The translations under genes were made by a program, and so were the position numbers. 64,000 nucleotides of DNA from assembly GCA_020852175.1 (NCBI GenBank), contig JADZBH010000016.1:279329-343328 (forward strand), given 5' to 3'. The notes beneath the pieces are model-generated. The model saw only the letters and a list, made by a program, of their open reading frames with translations. It ran no database searches and had not been told where the DNA came from. Positions 8,784 through 17,106 of the stretch are shown here, piece by piece. The stretch is from Bryobacterales bacterium (GTDB lineage: Bacteria; Acidobacteriota; Terriglobia; Bryobacterales; Bryobacteraceae). Numbering within the stretch: position 1 is the first letter of the stretch; the number at the start of each line of letters is the position of its first letter.

Positions 8784-10549
8784 TGGCCGCCACACGCAAG
8801 CGGGCCGCGCGGTTCGGCGACCGCGCCGAACTCCTCGACTTTCTCCTCGAAGTCACCACCGTCACCAGTTCCACCATCAACCTGGACGACCTGTTGCAGC
8901 ATCTCGCGCAAATCATCGGGCGCGTCGTTCCCGCCGATCTGTTCGCCATCCTTCTCTATAGCGAAGCCCGCCGCGGCCTTCGCATCCGCCACGCCGTCGG
9001 CCATCGCGAGGACGTGGTGCGCAATCTCCTCATCCCGCTCGACGAAGGCATCACCGGCGTCGCCGCCTCGGCCCGCATGCCTATGCTCGTCAACGATGTC
9101 CGCACCAATGAGCACTACCTCCAGGTGGTCAGCGCCGTGCGCAGCGAACTCGCCGTGCCCATGGTTGTCCGCGACCGCCTCGTCGGCGTCATCGATCTCC
9201 AATCCACCCGTCTGAACGCCTACACCGCCGAGGACTCCGCCCTGGTGCAACTGGTCGCCTCGCGCGTGGCCAGTTCCATCGTGAACGCCCGCCTGTACCG
9301 CCAGATCGAACGGCAGAACCGCACCCTGCGCACCCTCACCCGCCTGTCGCAGCAACTCAGCCCCATCCTCGAACTCGACGAACTGCTGAACGTCATCGCC
9401 AAGTCCGTGCGCGCCATCATCAACTTCGACAGCTTCGGCATCTTCCTGCTCGACGCCGAGCGCTCCGTTCTCCGCCACAAGTTCAGCCTCCGCTACGATG
9501 AGCGCTTCAACCTCGACAACATTCCCGTGGGCTCCGGCATCACCGGTTACGCCGCCCAAACCCGCCAGATCGTCCGGGTCGAGGATACCCAGTCCGATCC
9601 CCGCTACATCGAGGTCACCCGCGGCATCCGCAGCGAAATCGCCGTGCCTTTGTTGAACCGGGGAAACATGGTCGGCGTCATCGATCTGGAAAGCGAACGC
9701 GTCGGCTACTTCACCCAGGAGCACGAACAGACGCTCACCGTGCTCGCGCCTCTCATCGCCCAGTCGCTGGTCAACGCGCAACTTTACGACGAAATCGCCA
9801 CGGCCAACGAGCGCATGGAGTACGACCTCGCCGCCGCCCGCGAGGCCCAGTCCCTGCTGCTGCCGCGCGAGGCGCCCGAAATTCCCGGCCTCGATGTCGC
9901 CGTCCTGGCCCGCCCGGCGCACGAAATCACCGGCGACGTCTACGACTTCGTCGAGCACAGCGAGGAGTACTCGGCCATTCTCTTCGGCGACGTCAGCGGC
10001 AAAAGCGCCGCCGCCGCCCTGTATGGCGCCATGGTCAGCGGCCTGTTCCGTACCATCGCGCCGCGCAGGCGCTCGCCCGCGCAGCTTCTACAAACGCTGA
10101 ACCGCGTCCTGCTGGAACGCCGCGTCGGGGGCCGCTATCTCACCCTGGTCGTCATGCTTTGGGATCCGGCCACGGGCGTCTTCACCATCTCCAACGCCGG
10201 CAACACGCCGCCGCTCGTCCTACGGGGCGGGGAAGTGATCCTGCCCCCGCTCGAAGGCGTCCCGCTCGGCCTGCTCAGTGGCACACAATACGACGAGGTT
10301 ACGTTTCAAACAAAACCGGGCGATCTTGTAGTGCTATACTCCGACGGCATCCAGGACCAGACCGGCCCGGACGGCGGCGAGTACGGCATCCTCCGCCTGG
10401 AACCGCTCCTGAAACGCCTCTGTGGCCGGCCCGTCCAGGAGATCGCCGCCGGCATCCTCGACGACGTCGACGGCTTCCGCCAGCACATGCCCATCGCCGA
10501 CGACCAGACTCTGGTGATCATGAGAGTAAAGGAGCCTCACACCCCATGA
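8783..10549 (+). CDS. GAF-GAF-PP2C (SpoIIE/RsbU-type) serine phosphatase
   Basis: A 588-residue signalling protein with two GAF sensor domains (about residues 15-170 and 185-345), a short linker helix, and a C-terminal PP2C/SpoIIE phosphatase (about 360-585). Phosphatase motifs include LFGDVSGKSAAAALYGAM and VVLYSDGIQDQ with metal-binding aspartates. Such proteins usually dephosphorylate anti-sigma-factor antagonists in partner-switching stress pathways, but no antagonist or anti-sigma gene is nearby. No membrane segment is seen. The start overlaps the deoC stop as TAATG and the end overlaps lysA, so it is embedded in a metabolic operon. Confidence 0.9.
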   Translation: MAATRKRAARFGDRAELLDFLLEVTTVTSSTINLDDLLQHLAQIIGRVVPADLFAILLYSEARRGLRIRHAVGHREDVVRNLLIPLDEGITGVAASARMPMLVNDVRTNEHYLQVVSAVRSELAVPMVVRDRLVGVIDLQSTRLNAYTAEDSALVQLVASRVASSIVNARLYRQIERQNRTLRTLTRLSQQLSPILELDELLNVIAKSVRAIINFDSFGIFLLDAERSVLRHKFSLRYDERFNLDNIPVGSGITGYAAQTRQIVRVEDTQSDPRYIEVTRGIRSEIAVPLLNRGNMVGVIDLESERVGYFTQEHEQTLTVLAPLIAQSLVNAQLYDEIATANERMEYDLAAAREAQSLLLPREAPEIPGLDVAVLARPAHEITGDVYDFVEHSEEYSAILFGDVSGKSAAAALYGAMVSGLFRTIAPRRRSPAQLLQTLNRVLLERRVGGRYLTLVVMLWDPATGVFTISNAGNTPPLVLRGGEVILPPLEGVPLGLLSGTQYDEVTFQTKPGDLVVLYSDGIQDQTGPDGGEYGILRLEPLLKRLCGRPVQEIAAGILDDVDGFRQHMPIADDQTLVIMRVKEPHTP

Positions 10550-11808
10550 GCGCGCACGATTACCTGGGCGAGGGTTTCTCGTTCCGCCAGGACGTCCTCT
10601 ATTGCGAAGACGTGGAACTGGCCCGCGTCGCCGCCTCGGCCGGCACCCCCTGCTACGTCTATTCGCGCCACGGCATCCTCTCCCGCTACCGCGCCTACGA
10701 CGAGGCGTTCGGCGATACGCCCCACCAGGTCTGCTACGCCGTCAAGGCCAACTCGAACCTCTCCATCCTCCGGCTGCTCGCCGAAGCCGGTTCGTCGTTC
10801 GACATCGTGAGCGGAGGCGAACTCTTCCGCGTCCTGAAAGCCGGAGGCAGCCCCGCGGAGATCGTCTTCAGCGGCGTCGGCAAGACCGCGGCCGAAATCG
10901 AGGACGCCCTCCAGGCCGGCATCGGCTGCTTCAACTGCGAATCGGAAACCGAACTGGCGCTCATCGACGCCTGCGCCTCGCGCCTGGGCAAACGCGCCCG
11001 CTGCGCCCTGCGCGTCAACCCCGACATCGACGCCAAAACGCACCCCTACATCTCCACCGGCCTCAAGGACAACAAGTTCGGCATCGACATCGATGAGGTC
11101 GAGGAGGTCTACCGCCGCGCGCTCAACCTGCGCCACATCGTCATGGCCGGCGTCTCCTGCCACATCGGTTCGCAGATGCTGGACCCGGCCCCCATCGGCG
11201 AAGCCGCGGACCGCATGATCGCCCTCACCGCCAGTCTCCGCTCCCTCGGCGCTCCCATTGAACACCTCGACTTCGGCGGCGGCCTCGGCATCCCCTACCG
11301 CGAAGCCGACCGCACGCCCCCCATTGCCGCCACCATCGGCGATCTCTGCCGGCGCGCCGCTCCGCTCGGCCTTGCACTTCATGTCGAACCCGGACGCTCC
11401 ATCGCCGGGCCGGCCGGCGTGCTGCTGGCCCGCGTGCTGAACCGGAAAAAAACGAAAACGAAGGAATTCGTCGTCATCGACGCGGCCATGAACGATCTCC
11501 TCCGGCCCGCGCTCTACAAGGCTCATCACGAGATCGTTCCCCTGCGCCGCATCCCCGCCATGGGCTACGTCGAAGCCGATATCGTCGGCCCCGTGTGCGA
11601 GTCCGGCGACTACCTCGCGCAGAACCGCCGCCTGGCCAACGTCATGCCCGGCGACATGCTCGCCATCTGCAGCGCCGGAGCCTACGGCTTCGTCATGAGT
11701 TCCAACTACAACTCGCGCCCCCGCGCCGCCGAGGTGCTCGTCGAGGGCGATACCTTCCGCACCGTCCGCGCCCGCGAAACCTACGGCGATCTCATCCGCG
11801 GCGAGTAG
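10546..11808 (+). CDS. lysA: Diaminopimelate decarboxylase
   Basis: LysA decarboxylates meso-diaminopimelate to L-lysine using pyridoxal phosphate, the last step of the DAP pathway. The 420-residue sequence has the PLP-lysine block YAVKANSN near residue 66, SGGEL, HIGSQ, the glycine-rich GGGLGIPY, and the substrate cysteine in CESGDYLA. The ATG at 10546 overlaps the preceding stop (ATGA) and gives the usual family length. It is the last gene of the four-gene overlapping operon. Its presence shows that lysine is made through DAP here. Confidence 0.96.
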   Translation: MSAHDYLGEGFSFRQDVLYCEDVELARVAASAGTPCYVYSRHGILSRYRAYDEAFGDTPHQVCYAVKANSNLSILRLLAEAGSSFDIVSGGELFRVLKAGGSPAEIVFSGVGKTAAEIEDALQAGIGCFNCESETELALIDACASRLGKRARCALRVNPDIDAKTHPYISTGLKDNKFGIDIDEVEEVYRRALNLRHIVMAGVSCHIGSQMLDPAPIGEAADRMIALTASLRSLGAPIEHLDFGGGLGIPYREADRTPPIAATIGDLCRRAAPLGLALHVEPGRSIAGPAGVLLARVLNRKKTKTKEFVVIDAAMNDLLRPALYKAHHEIVPLRRIPAMGYVEADIVGPVCESGDYLAQNRRLANVMPGDMLAICSAGAYGFVMSSNYNSRPRAAEVLVEGDTFRTVRARETYGDLIRGE

Positions 11809-11836
11809 GCGGACACTCCCGCCCGCACGGCACGCC

Positions 11837-12727
11837 CTAGGCCACGGTGCGCTCGCTCACCACCGCCCGCGCCCCATCGCACGTCATCTCTTTCCCCGCC
11901 GCGGTCCACGCCGTCTGCACATAGGCCAGCGCCGCCACCTTGCCCAGCGCCGGCGACCAGGCCGCCGAGGTGACCTTCCCGGCCAGCGCATCACCCCCCA
12001 TCAACGCCGCCCCAGCCTCCGGCGCCGCCTCGCCGTCGATCCAAACCTGCGTCAGGTACCTGTGCGGATTCGCCCGCGCCCGCACGCGCTCCACGATCTC
12101 CTGCCCCAGGTAGCAGCCCTTGGCGAAACTCACCGCGTGCATCAGCCTGGTCTCCTGCACCAGGTGGTTCTCCTTCACGTCCACGCCGTATCGCGGCCGT
12201 GCATTCTCCAGCCGCACCGTGTTCACGGCCTCGGCGCCGGCCTCCGCCACGCCCAAAGCCTTCAGCCGCGCCAGTACAGTCTCGCGCTCGTCCGCCCCGG
12301 CATACACCCGCCCGCCCGCGCCGCCCGCCGCCGTGATCCCCTCGACGAAACCCTCCACGCCCAGAGCCGCGGCGCCCGGACCCTCCACGCCCACCATGGC
12401 GTAGCGCTCGCTCACGTCCTCCACCGTCGCATCGTCGGCGATGATGTACCTGTCCAGGTGCTCGCACAGGAATTCGCGCCGGTCCGGCTCCACGTCCAGC
12501 CAGAACTCTCCTTCGCGGCACAACACGTTGGCATCGGCGAGTATCTTCCCCTGGGCATTCAGGAAAAACGCGTAGCACCAGTCCCCCGGCGCCATCTGCT
12601 GAATGTGGTTCGTCGTCATCGCGTGCAGCAGCCTCGCCCGGTCTTCCCCCGTGATGCGAATCAGACCGCGCCCGCGCAAATCAATCCACGCCGCGCCCGT
12701 ACGCAACTCCTCATAACCCGTCATCAT
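11837..12727 (-). CDS. ygfZ: YgfZ/GcvT-like folate-binding protein
   Basis: A 296-residue member of the YgfZ family, tetrahydrofolate-binding relatives of the glycine-cleavage T protein that assist iron-sulfur enzyme maturation. The diagnostic motif K-G-C-Y-x-G-Q-E is present as FAKGCYLGQEIVERVRARANP near residue 200, with the conserved cysteine. The N-terminal GcvT-like part reads GEDRARLLHAMTTNHI. A longer reading from 12988 would overlap the upstream gene. The ATG at 12727 overlaps that gene's stop as TAATG and is the likely start. Confidence 0.9.
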   Translation of the reverse strand: MMTGYEELRTGAAWIDLRGRGLIRITGEDRARLLHAMTTNHIQQMAPGDWCYAFFLNAQGKILADANVLCREGEFWLDVEPDRREFLCEHLDRYIIADDATVEDVSERYAMVGVEGPGAAALGVEGFVEGITAAGGAGGRVYAGADERETVLARLKALGVAEAGAEAVNTVRLENARPRYGVDVKENHLVQETRLMHAVSFAKGCYLGQEIVERVRARANPHRYLTQVWIDGEAAPEAGAALMGGDALAGKVTSAAWSPALGKVAALAYVQTAWTAAGKEMTCDGARAVVSERTVA

Positions 12728-13116
12728 TACCTCATCCAGCGCAGCCACGCCGAAATCAACACCACGGCCAGCCCGCTCCACATCGCTCCGCCCAGCAAAC
12801 GCCCGCGCTTTTCCACCGGCGTACTTTCCTTGGCCGCGATCGCGCTTACCGCCAGCACATGCAAGGCCAGCAGAAACTTGATGCCGAACCACATGTGATA
12901 CCCCGGCGGCGGATTCTCCTTGGTCATCAGGTTCCATAAACCCGCCAGGACCAGTCCCGTCCCCGACCACAGCACCACGACGCGCCACCGCCGCGCCATC
13001 TCATTGGTCACCGGTCCGGCCACGCAATTCAAGGCGATCACGCCGCCCAGCAGCGCCACCGCCGATGCCACATGCACGAAGCGTGCGAATACCTTCACTA
13101 CAATCGCAAGATCCAT
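12727..13116 (-). CDS. Small four-helix membrane protein (CopD-like)
   Basis: A 129-residue integral membrane protein with four hydrophobic segments at about residues 5-30, 44-62, 72-93 and 107-124. A histidine in FARFVHVASAVALLGG near residue 14 and another in LALHVLAVSA recall the CopD/DUF4149-type small membrane proteins. No catalytic motif can be named and the function is unknown. It is translationally coupled to ygfZ. A CATAAT box ends seven bases before the ATG. Confidence 0.75.
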   Translation of the reverse strand: MDLAIVVKVFARFVHVASAVALLGGVIALNCVAGPVTNEMARRWRVVVLWSGTGLVLAGLWNLMTKENPPPGYHMWFGIKFLLALHVLAVSAIAAKESTPVEKRGRLLGGAMWSGLAVVLISAWLRWMR

Positions 13117-13129
13117 CCCTCTTATTATG
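13117..13129 (-). promoter_or_regulatory. Putative -10 element close to the start of the CopD-like gene
   Basis: CATAAT (13129 to 13124) is seven bases before the ATG at 13116. It faces a similar TACAAT box on the other strand about 27 bases away. Confidence 0.35.
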
Positions 13130-13155
13130 AAGGTTTCTCCCCCATCGCCGCCCGC

Positions 13156-13169
13156 TACAATCGAGAGTA
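13156..13169 (+). promoter_or_regulatory. Putative leaderless -10 element of the MBL hydrolase gene
   Basis: TACAAT at 13156-13161 lies eight bases before the GTG at 13170. No well-spaced Shine-Dalgarno sequence is seen, and this placement supports the GTG start. Confidence 0.4.
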
Positions 13170-13808
13170 GTGATCCATGAAATCCTGCCCACAGGCGCGT
13201 TGCAGTGCAACTGCTCCGTGTTCGGCGATGAAACCACGCGCGAGGCCATTGTCATCGACCCCGGCGACGGCGGCGATCTCACCCGGCTCGAAGAGATCCT
13301 CCATCACCATCGGCTCAAGGTGAAGGCCATCGTCATCACCCACGCGCACATCGACCACATCGGCGCCGCCGCCAAGCTCAAGGCCGCCACCGGAGCGCCC
13401 GTCTATATGAATGCCGCCGACCAGCCTCTCTACGATCATCTGGATACGCAGGCCCAGTGGCTCAACATGGCCCCGCCCGAGCGAACCGGTGTCGATGTCC
13501 ACACGCGCGACGGCGCCACGCTCACCTGCGGCGCCACCTCGATGACGCTTCTGCACACGCCCGGCCACACCCAGGGCAGCCTTTGTGTCTTCCTCCCGTC
13601 CGAACAACTGCTCATCGCCGGCGACACGCTGTTCCGCGACTCGGTGGGCCGCACGGACCTCCCCGGCGGCGATTCCCGCATGCTGCTGCGCTCCATCAAG
13701 AACAAGTTGCTCGCGCTGCCCGACGAAACGCGCGTTGTCGCCGGCCACGGCCCGGACACCACCATCGGACGGGAACGCGAACGCAACCCCTTCCTGCAAC
13801 GCCTGTGA
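13170..13808 (+). CDS. MBL-fold metallo-hydrolase (glyoxalase II-like)
   Basis: A 212-residue protein of the metallo-beta-lactamase superfamily. The two-metal signature H-x-H-x-D-H is THAHIDHIG near residue 53, followed by the histidine in HTPGHTQGS, the aspartate in IAGDTLFRDSVGRTD, and the late AGHGPDT. The FRDSVGRTDLPGGD segment is typical of the YcbL/glyoxalase-II-like branch, thioester hydrolases of uncertain substrate. Cytoplasmic; no signal peptide. The start is GTG, supported by the upstream TACAAT box. It has its own transcription unit, divergent from the CopD-like gene. Confidence 0.9.
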   Translation: MIHEILPTGALQCNCSVFGDETTREAIVIDPGDGGDLTRLEEILHHHRLKVKAIVITHAHIDHIGAAAKLKAATGAPVYMNAADQPLYDHLDTQAQWLNMAPPERTGVDVHTRDGATLTCGATSMTLLHTPGHTQGSLCVFLPSEQLLIAGDTLFRDSVGRTDLPGGDSRMLLRSIKNKLLALPDETRVVAGHGPDTTIGRERERNPFLQRL

Positions 13809-13826
13809 GGCGCCCGCTTTCAACCT

Positions 13827-14102
13827 TTAGGTTGACCTCTCCTGACGCTCACGCTTGATCTCCGCCATCGCCTCCACGGTCAGCTCCTTCGCGCCTTCCA
13901 GCAATTGCGTGATGATCCGGACGTCCATGACCGGCTTGCCCGGCTGCCGCGCGCTCTGGCAGTACACGCCGTGCTGCCCCACCAGCACCAGCGCATCGGT
14001 CAACAGATCCATTGTCAGCGCCAGCCGCCCCCGCGCCACGCCCATCTGGAACTCGTAGCTCTCCAGGTCCCGTTCCCGCTCTTTCAAGATTGGATGCGCC
14101 AT
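13827..14102 (-). CDS. Small helical protein of unknown function
   Basis: A 91-residue, predominantly helical, charged protein with a single cysteine (GVYCQSARQPG) and a C-terminal amphipathic helix (LLEGAKELTVEAMAEIKRE). I do not recognise the family. It starts four bases after the esterase stop, so it is probably the second gene of that transcript. Base use matches its neighbours, and it ends just short of the convergent MBL hydrolase gene. Confidence 0.6.
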   Translation of the reverse strand: MAHPILKERERDLESYEFQMGVARGRLALTMDLLTDALVLVGQHGVYCQSARQPGKPVMDVRIITQLLEGAKELTVEAMAEIKRERQERST

Positions 14103-14106
14103 GGCT

Positions 14107-14970
14107 TTATTGCATCACGCCGCGCTGCTTCAAGAACGCGAAAATCTGCTCCTGCAACTCCTTCATCTTTTCCGGCGGAAATCCGTGCTTGCCGCCCTGC
14201 ACCGTGATCAATTCGGCGTCGTTGCCCGCGTCGCGCAAAGCCTTGGTGATCCTGGTTCCGTGTTCGTAAGGCACCGTCGGATCCAGGTCGCCGTGAATCG
14301 TCAACACCGGCGGCAAACCGCGCCGCACATAGGTCTTCGGCGAAACGCGGTCGGCCAGCGCGAAACGCCCGTCCTGCTCCGGCACCCACGTCACGGCGTA
14401 CGGCCGCATGTTCGGCCCCTGCAACTGGTCGCCCACGTCGGTGATCCCATAGAAGTTGATCACCGCCGCCACCTTGGCCGGCTTGCCCAGCTTCGCCTTC
14501 TTCGGCGTCAGACCCACCATCAACGCCAGGTGGCCGCCCGCCGACCCGCCCGTCACCACGATCTTCTTCTTGTTCACGTTCAGACGCTTCGCGTTCTTCT
14601 GAAACCATTGCGCCGCCCGCAGCACATCCTCCACCGCCGCCGGCGCCGGGGCCGCGCGCGCCAGCCGGTACTCCACGTTCACCGCCACGAAACCCTTCTC
14701 CACGTAAGGCAAAACCCATCGCGACACCATCGACTCCTTCGTGCCGCCCGTCCATCCGCCGCCGTGAATCACAAGAATCCCCGGATGCTTCGGCTGGCCC
14801 TTCGCGCTCCACCCGGCGGGCTTGAACACATCCACTTTCGTTTCCGGATATTCGGCATAGGCGATGTTGGCCTCCACCGTCACTCCGGGCGGCAAAGCGG
14901 GCGGCGCCTGTTGCGGCTGGGCCGCCAGCATCCCCACGCTCAACAAAATCGAGGCTATGGCTGTGCGCAT
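14107..14970 (-). CDS. Secreted alpha/beta-hydrolase esterase (BD-FAE/carboxylesterase type)
   Basis: A 287-residue protein with a signal peptide (residues 1-20, ending LAAQPQ). The esterase fold shows the oxyanion HGGGWTGG near residue 66, the nucleophile elbow GGSAGGHLA, and a late aspartate and histidine in GDLDPTVP and GGKHGFPPE. Such enzymes hydrolyse esters of sugars, feruloyl groups or small lipids outside the cytoplasm. In-frame ATGs further upstream would run into the divergent gene. The ATG at 14970 gives a clean signal peptide and lies six bases after a TATGCT box. Confidence 0.9.
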   Translation of the reverse strand: MRTAIASILLSVGMLAAQPQQAPPALPPGVTVEANIAYAEYPETKVDVFKPAGWSAKGQPKHPGILVIHGGGWTGGTKESMVSRWVLPYVEKGFVAVNVEYRLARAAPAPAAVEDVLRAAQWFQKNAKRLNVNKKKIVVTGGSAGGHLALMVGLTPKKAKLGKPAKVAAVINFYGITDVGDQLQGPNMRPYAVTWVPEQDGRFALADRVSPKTYVRRGLPPVLTIHGDLDPTVPYEHGTRITKALRDAGNDAELITVQGGKHGFPPEKMKELQEQIFAFLKQRGVMQ

Positions 14971-14983
14971 AATGAGAGCATAC
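14968..14983. promoter_or_regulatory. Overlapping divergent -10 elements in a 13-base gap
   Basis: On the plus strand CATAAT (14968-14973) is ten bases before the ATG at 14984. On the minus strand TATGCT (14982-14977) is six bases before the ATG at 14970. The two genes are separated by only 13 bases, so each core promoter must extend into the other gene's 5' end. Confidence 0.4.
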
Positions 14984-15709
14984 ATGACACGCCCCGCCCT
15001 TCTTGCCGCCGCGCTGCTGGCTCCGGCGCTCGCCCTGGCCGATGAGCCGTTGAAAATTCCCCGCGCCCGGCGCGACTTCGCCCTTACCGCGGATCCCTCC
15101 GCCGCGGCCTGGAAAAAAGCTGCCTCCACCCACGCCTCCATCGACCCCATGGGCAAGGATCAGGGTGGCAACGCCTACGACTTCCGCCTGTTGTGGACCC
15201 CCGCCTATCTCTACGTCCACTTCACCTGCCCTTACGACACGCTCACCCTCAAGCCGAACCCCGATACGAAGAACGAAACCTACGCACTTTGGGACTGGGA
15301 TGTCGCCGAAATCTTCATCGGCGCCGACTTCAACGCCATCCACCGCTACCGCGAATACCAGGTTTCGCCGCAAGGCGAATGGGTCGATCTCGACATCGAC
15401 CGCAAGGCCATGGACGGTCCCAACGCCGTGAAATGGAACTCCGGCTTCGAGGTGGCCGCCAAAATCGACGCCACGAAAAAGATCTGGTACGGCGCCATGA
15501 AAATTCCCGCCGCCTCCATCCTCGACGGCGTCCCCGGCGCGCCCGCGCACAATCAGCCCGGCCTGAAACTTCGCTTGAATGTCTTCCGCCTGGCTGGCAA
15601 AGGTCCAGTGAACGGCGTGGGCCCCTCGCGCAGCATCGTCTGGAAACGAATCGGCAATCCCAGCCATCACACGCCCGAAGTATTTGGCGAGGCCGTTCTG
15701 CTCAAATAG
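14984..15709 (+). CDS. Secreted CBM9-like carbohydrate-binding protein
   Basis: A 241-residue protein with a signal peptide (residues 1-19, ALALADEP). The body fits the carbohydrate-binding-module family 9-like (DOMON-related) domain: LLWTPAYLYVHFTC, YALWDWDVAEIFIGAD, YREYQVSPQGEWVDLDID, WYGAMKIPA and the closing HTPEVFGEAVLLK. Family members bind sugars or occur beside secreted polysaccharide-degrading enzymes. No enzyme domain is attached. It is divergent from the esterase gene and followed by the phosphohexomutase pair, only five bases before the first of them. Confidence 0.85.
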   Translation: MTRPALLAAALLAPALALADEPLKIPRARRDFALTADPSAAAWKKAASTHASIDPMGKDQGGNAYDFRLLWTPAYLYVHFTCPYDTLTLKPNPDTKNETYALWDWDVAEIFIGADFNAIHRYREYQVSPQGEWVDLDIDRKAMDGPNAVKWNSGFEVAAKIDATKKIWYGAMKIPAASILDGVPGAPAHNQPGLKLRLNVFRLAGKGPVNGVGPSRSIVWKRIGNPSHHTPEVFGEAVLLK

Positions 15710-15714
15710 AACAT

Positions 15715-17106
15715 ATGAGCACGCGCGCCCTGCGCATCTCCCACGTTGGACTTCGCGGCGTCGTCGGCAACGGCCTCACCGCCACACATGTCCTCGACTT
15801 CGCCTCCGCCTTCGGCACATTCCTCGATCTGCCCGCCTCCCGGGCCCCCGTCGTGGTGGGGCGCGACCCGCGGCTGTCCGGCCTCATGTTGCGCGAAGGC
15901 GTGGTCAGCGCCCTGCTGGCCACCGGACACAACGTGGTGGACCTCGGTCTGGTTTCCACGCCCGTCATCCAGCATGCCATCACGCGGCTCGGCGCGCCCG
16001 GCGGCATCTCCATCGGCGCCTCGCACAACGACGCCCACTGGAACGCCCTCAAATTCTTCGGCCGAGAGGCGGCCTACCTCTCCACCACGCAGGCCACCGA
16101 ACTGCTCGACATCTACCACCTCCGCAACTTCCGCTTCGTCCCCTACAATCAACTCGGCGCACTTTCCGCGGACTCCACCTCCATCGGCGCCTACCTCTCC
16201 TCGCTCGCCGGCGCCTTTGACTTCGACCGCCTGCGCCGTTTCCGCGTCGTCGTCGATTGCTGCAACGGCACCAGTTCGCTCCTGCTGCAACGGATGAACG
16301 AGGAGTACGGCTTCTCCTTCATCCTGATCAACGCCGCCACCGACGGAGGCCAGTTCGCCCATTCGCCCGCCACCAACTCACGCACCGTCGCTCTCCAACT
16401 GGCGCCCCTGATTCAACCGCTCAACGCCCAGGCCGGCTTTCTGTTCGACGTCGATTCCGACCGAGTCGCCCTGGCCACCGACCGCGGCGATCCCGTCAGC
16501 GAGGAACTCGTCTTCCCCCTGATCGCCGACCACGTCCTGCCCAAATCCGAAGGCCGCACCGTCATCACGAACCTCTCCACCACGGCCCTCATCGACGAGG
16601 TCGTGGCCCGCCATTCCGGCCGTCTGCTGCGAGCCCCCGTCGGCCGCCAGGCGGCCATCGACGCTCTCTCCGCCTTCCGCCCCGGACAGGTCGCCATGGC
16701 CGGCGAAGGCACCGGCGCCATCATGTTCGCCCGGTTTCCTTATATCTACGACGGCATCGTGAGCATGCTTACCATTCTGGAAATGCTGGCCGAACGCGGC
16801 CAGCCGCTGTCGGCCATTCTCGCCACCTACCCCCGGTTCAGCATGTTGAAAGGCGAGGTGCCGCTGGCCACCACGCGCATCCCGGCCCTGCTGATGAGCC
16901 TGCAGGAGCAGTTCTCCGGCGGTATCGCCGACACCTCCGACGGCCTCCGTATCGACTGGCCTCCAACAGAGACCGCCCCGCAACGCTGGTTCCACGTCCG
17001 CGTCGCCCAAACCGAGCCCATCGTCCGCGTCATCTGCGAACAGCGCGGCGCGCCGCCCTACGCGCTCCACGACGCGCTCATGGATCACGTCAGGAGCTTT
17101 TCATGA
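15715..17106 (+). CDS. Phosphohexomutase paralogue with altered active-site motifs
   Basis: A 463-residue alpha-D-phosphohexomutase family protein. It keeps the phosphoserine (Ser103), but the family block TASHNP reads GASHND. The metal loop, DPDGDR in most members, reads DVDSDR and keeps the three aspartates. The sugar-specificity loop reads AGEGTGAIMF instead of GGEqSGH-like, and the C-terminal phosphate loop is VAQTEPIVRV. These changes suggest a different substrate or low activity. It overlaps a normal paralogue by ATGA, so the two are made together and may act as a pair. Confidence 0.85.
   Translation: MSTRALRISHVGLRGVVGNGLTATHVLDFASAFGTFLDLPASRAPVVVGRDPRLSGLMLREGVVSALLATGHNVVDLGLVSTPVIQHAITRLGAPGGISIGASHNDAHWNALKFFGREAAYLSTTQATELLDIYHLRNFRFVPYNQLGALSADSTSIGAYLSSLAGAFDFDRLRRFRVVVDCCNGTSSLLLQRMNEEYGFSFILINAATDGGQFAHSPATNSRTVALQLAPLIQPLNAQAGFLFDVDSDRVALATDRGDPVSEELVFPLIADHVLPKSEGRTVITNLSTTALIDEVVARHSGRLLRAPVGRQAAIDALSAFRPGQVAMAGEGTGAIMFARFPYIYDGIVSMLTILEMLAERGQPLSAILATYPRFSMLKGEVPLATTRIPALLMSLQEQFSGGIADTSDGLRIDWPPTETAPQRWFHVRVAQTEPIVRVICEQRGAPPYALHDALMDHVRSFS

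Noticed and set aside
14962..14990. Sequence GTGCGCATAATG resembling the XerC half of a dif site
   Set aside because: Only the left arm matches. The XerD arm does not, and the bases are explained by two divergent start regions.
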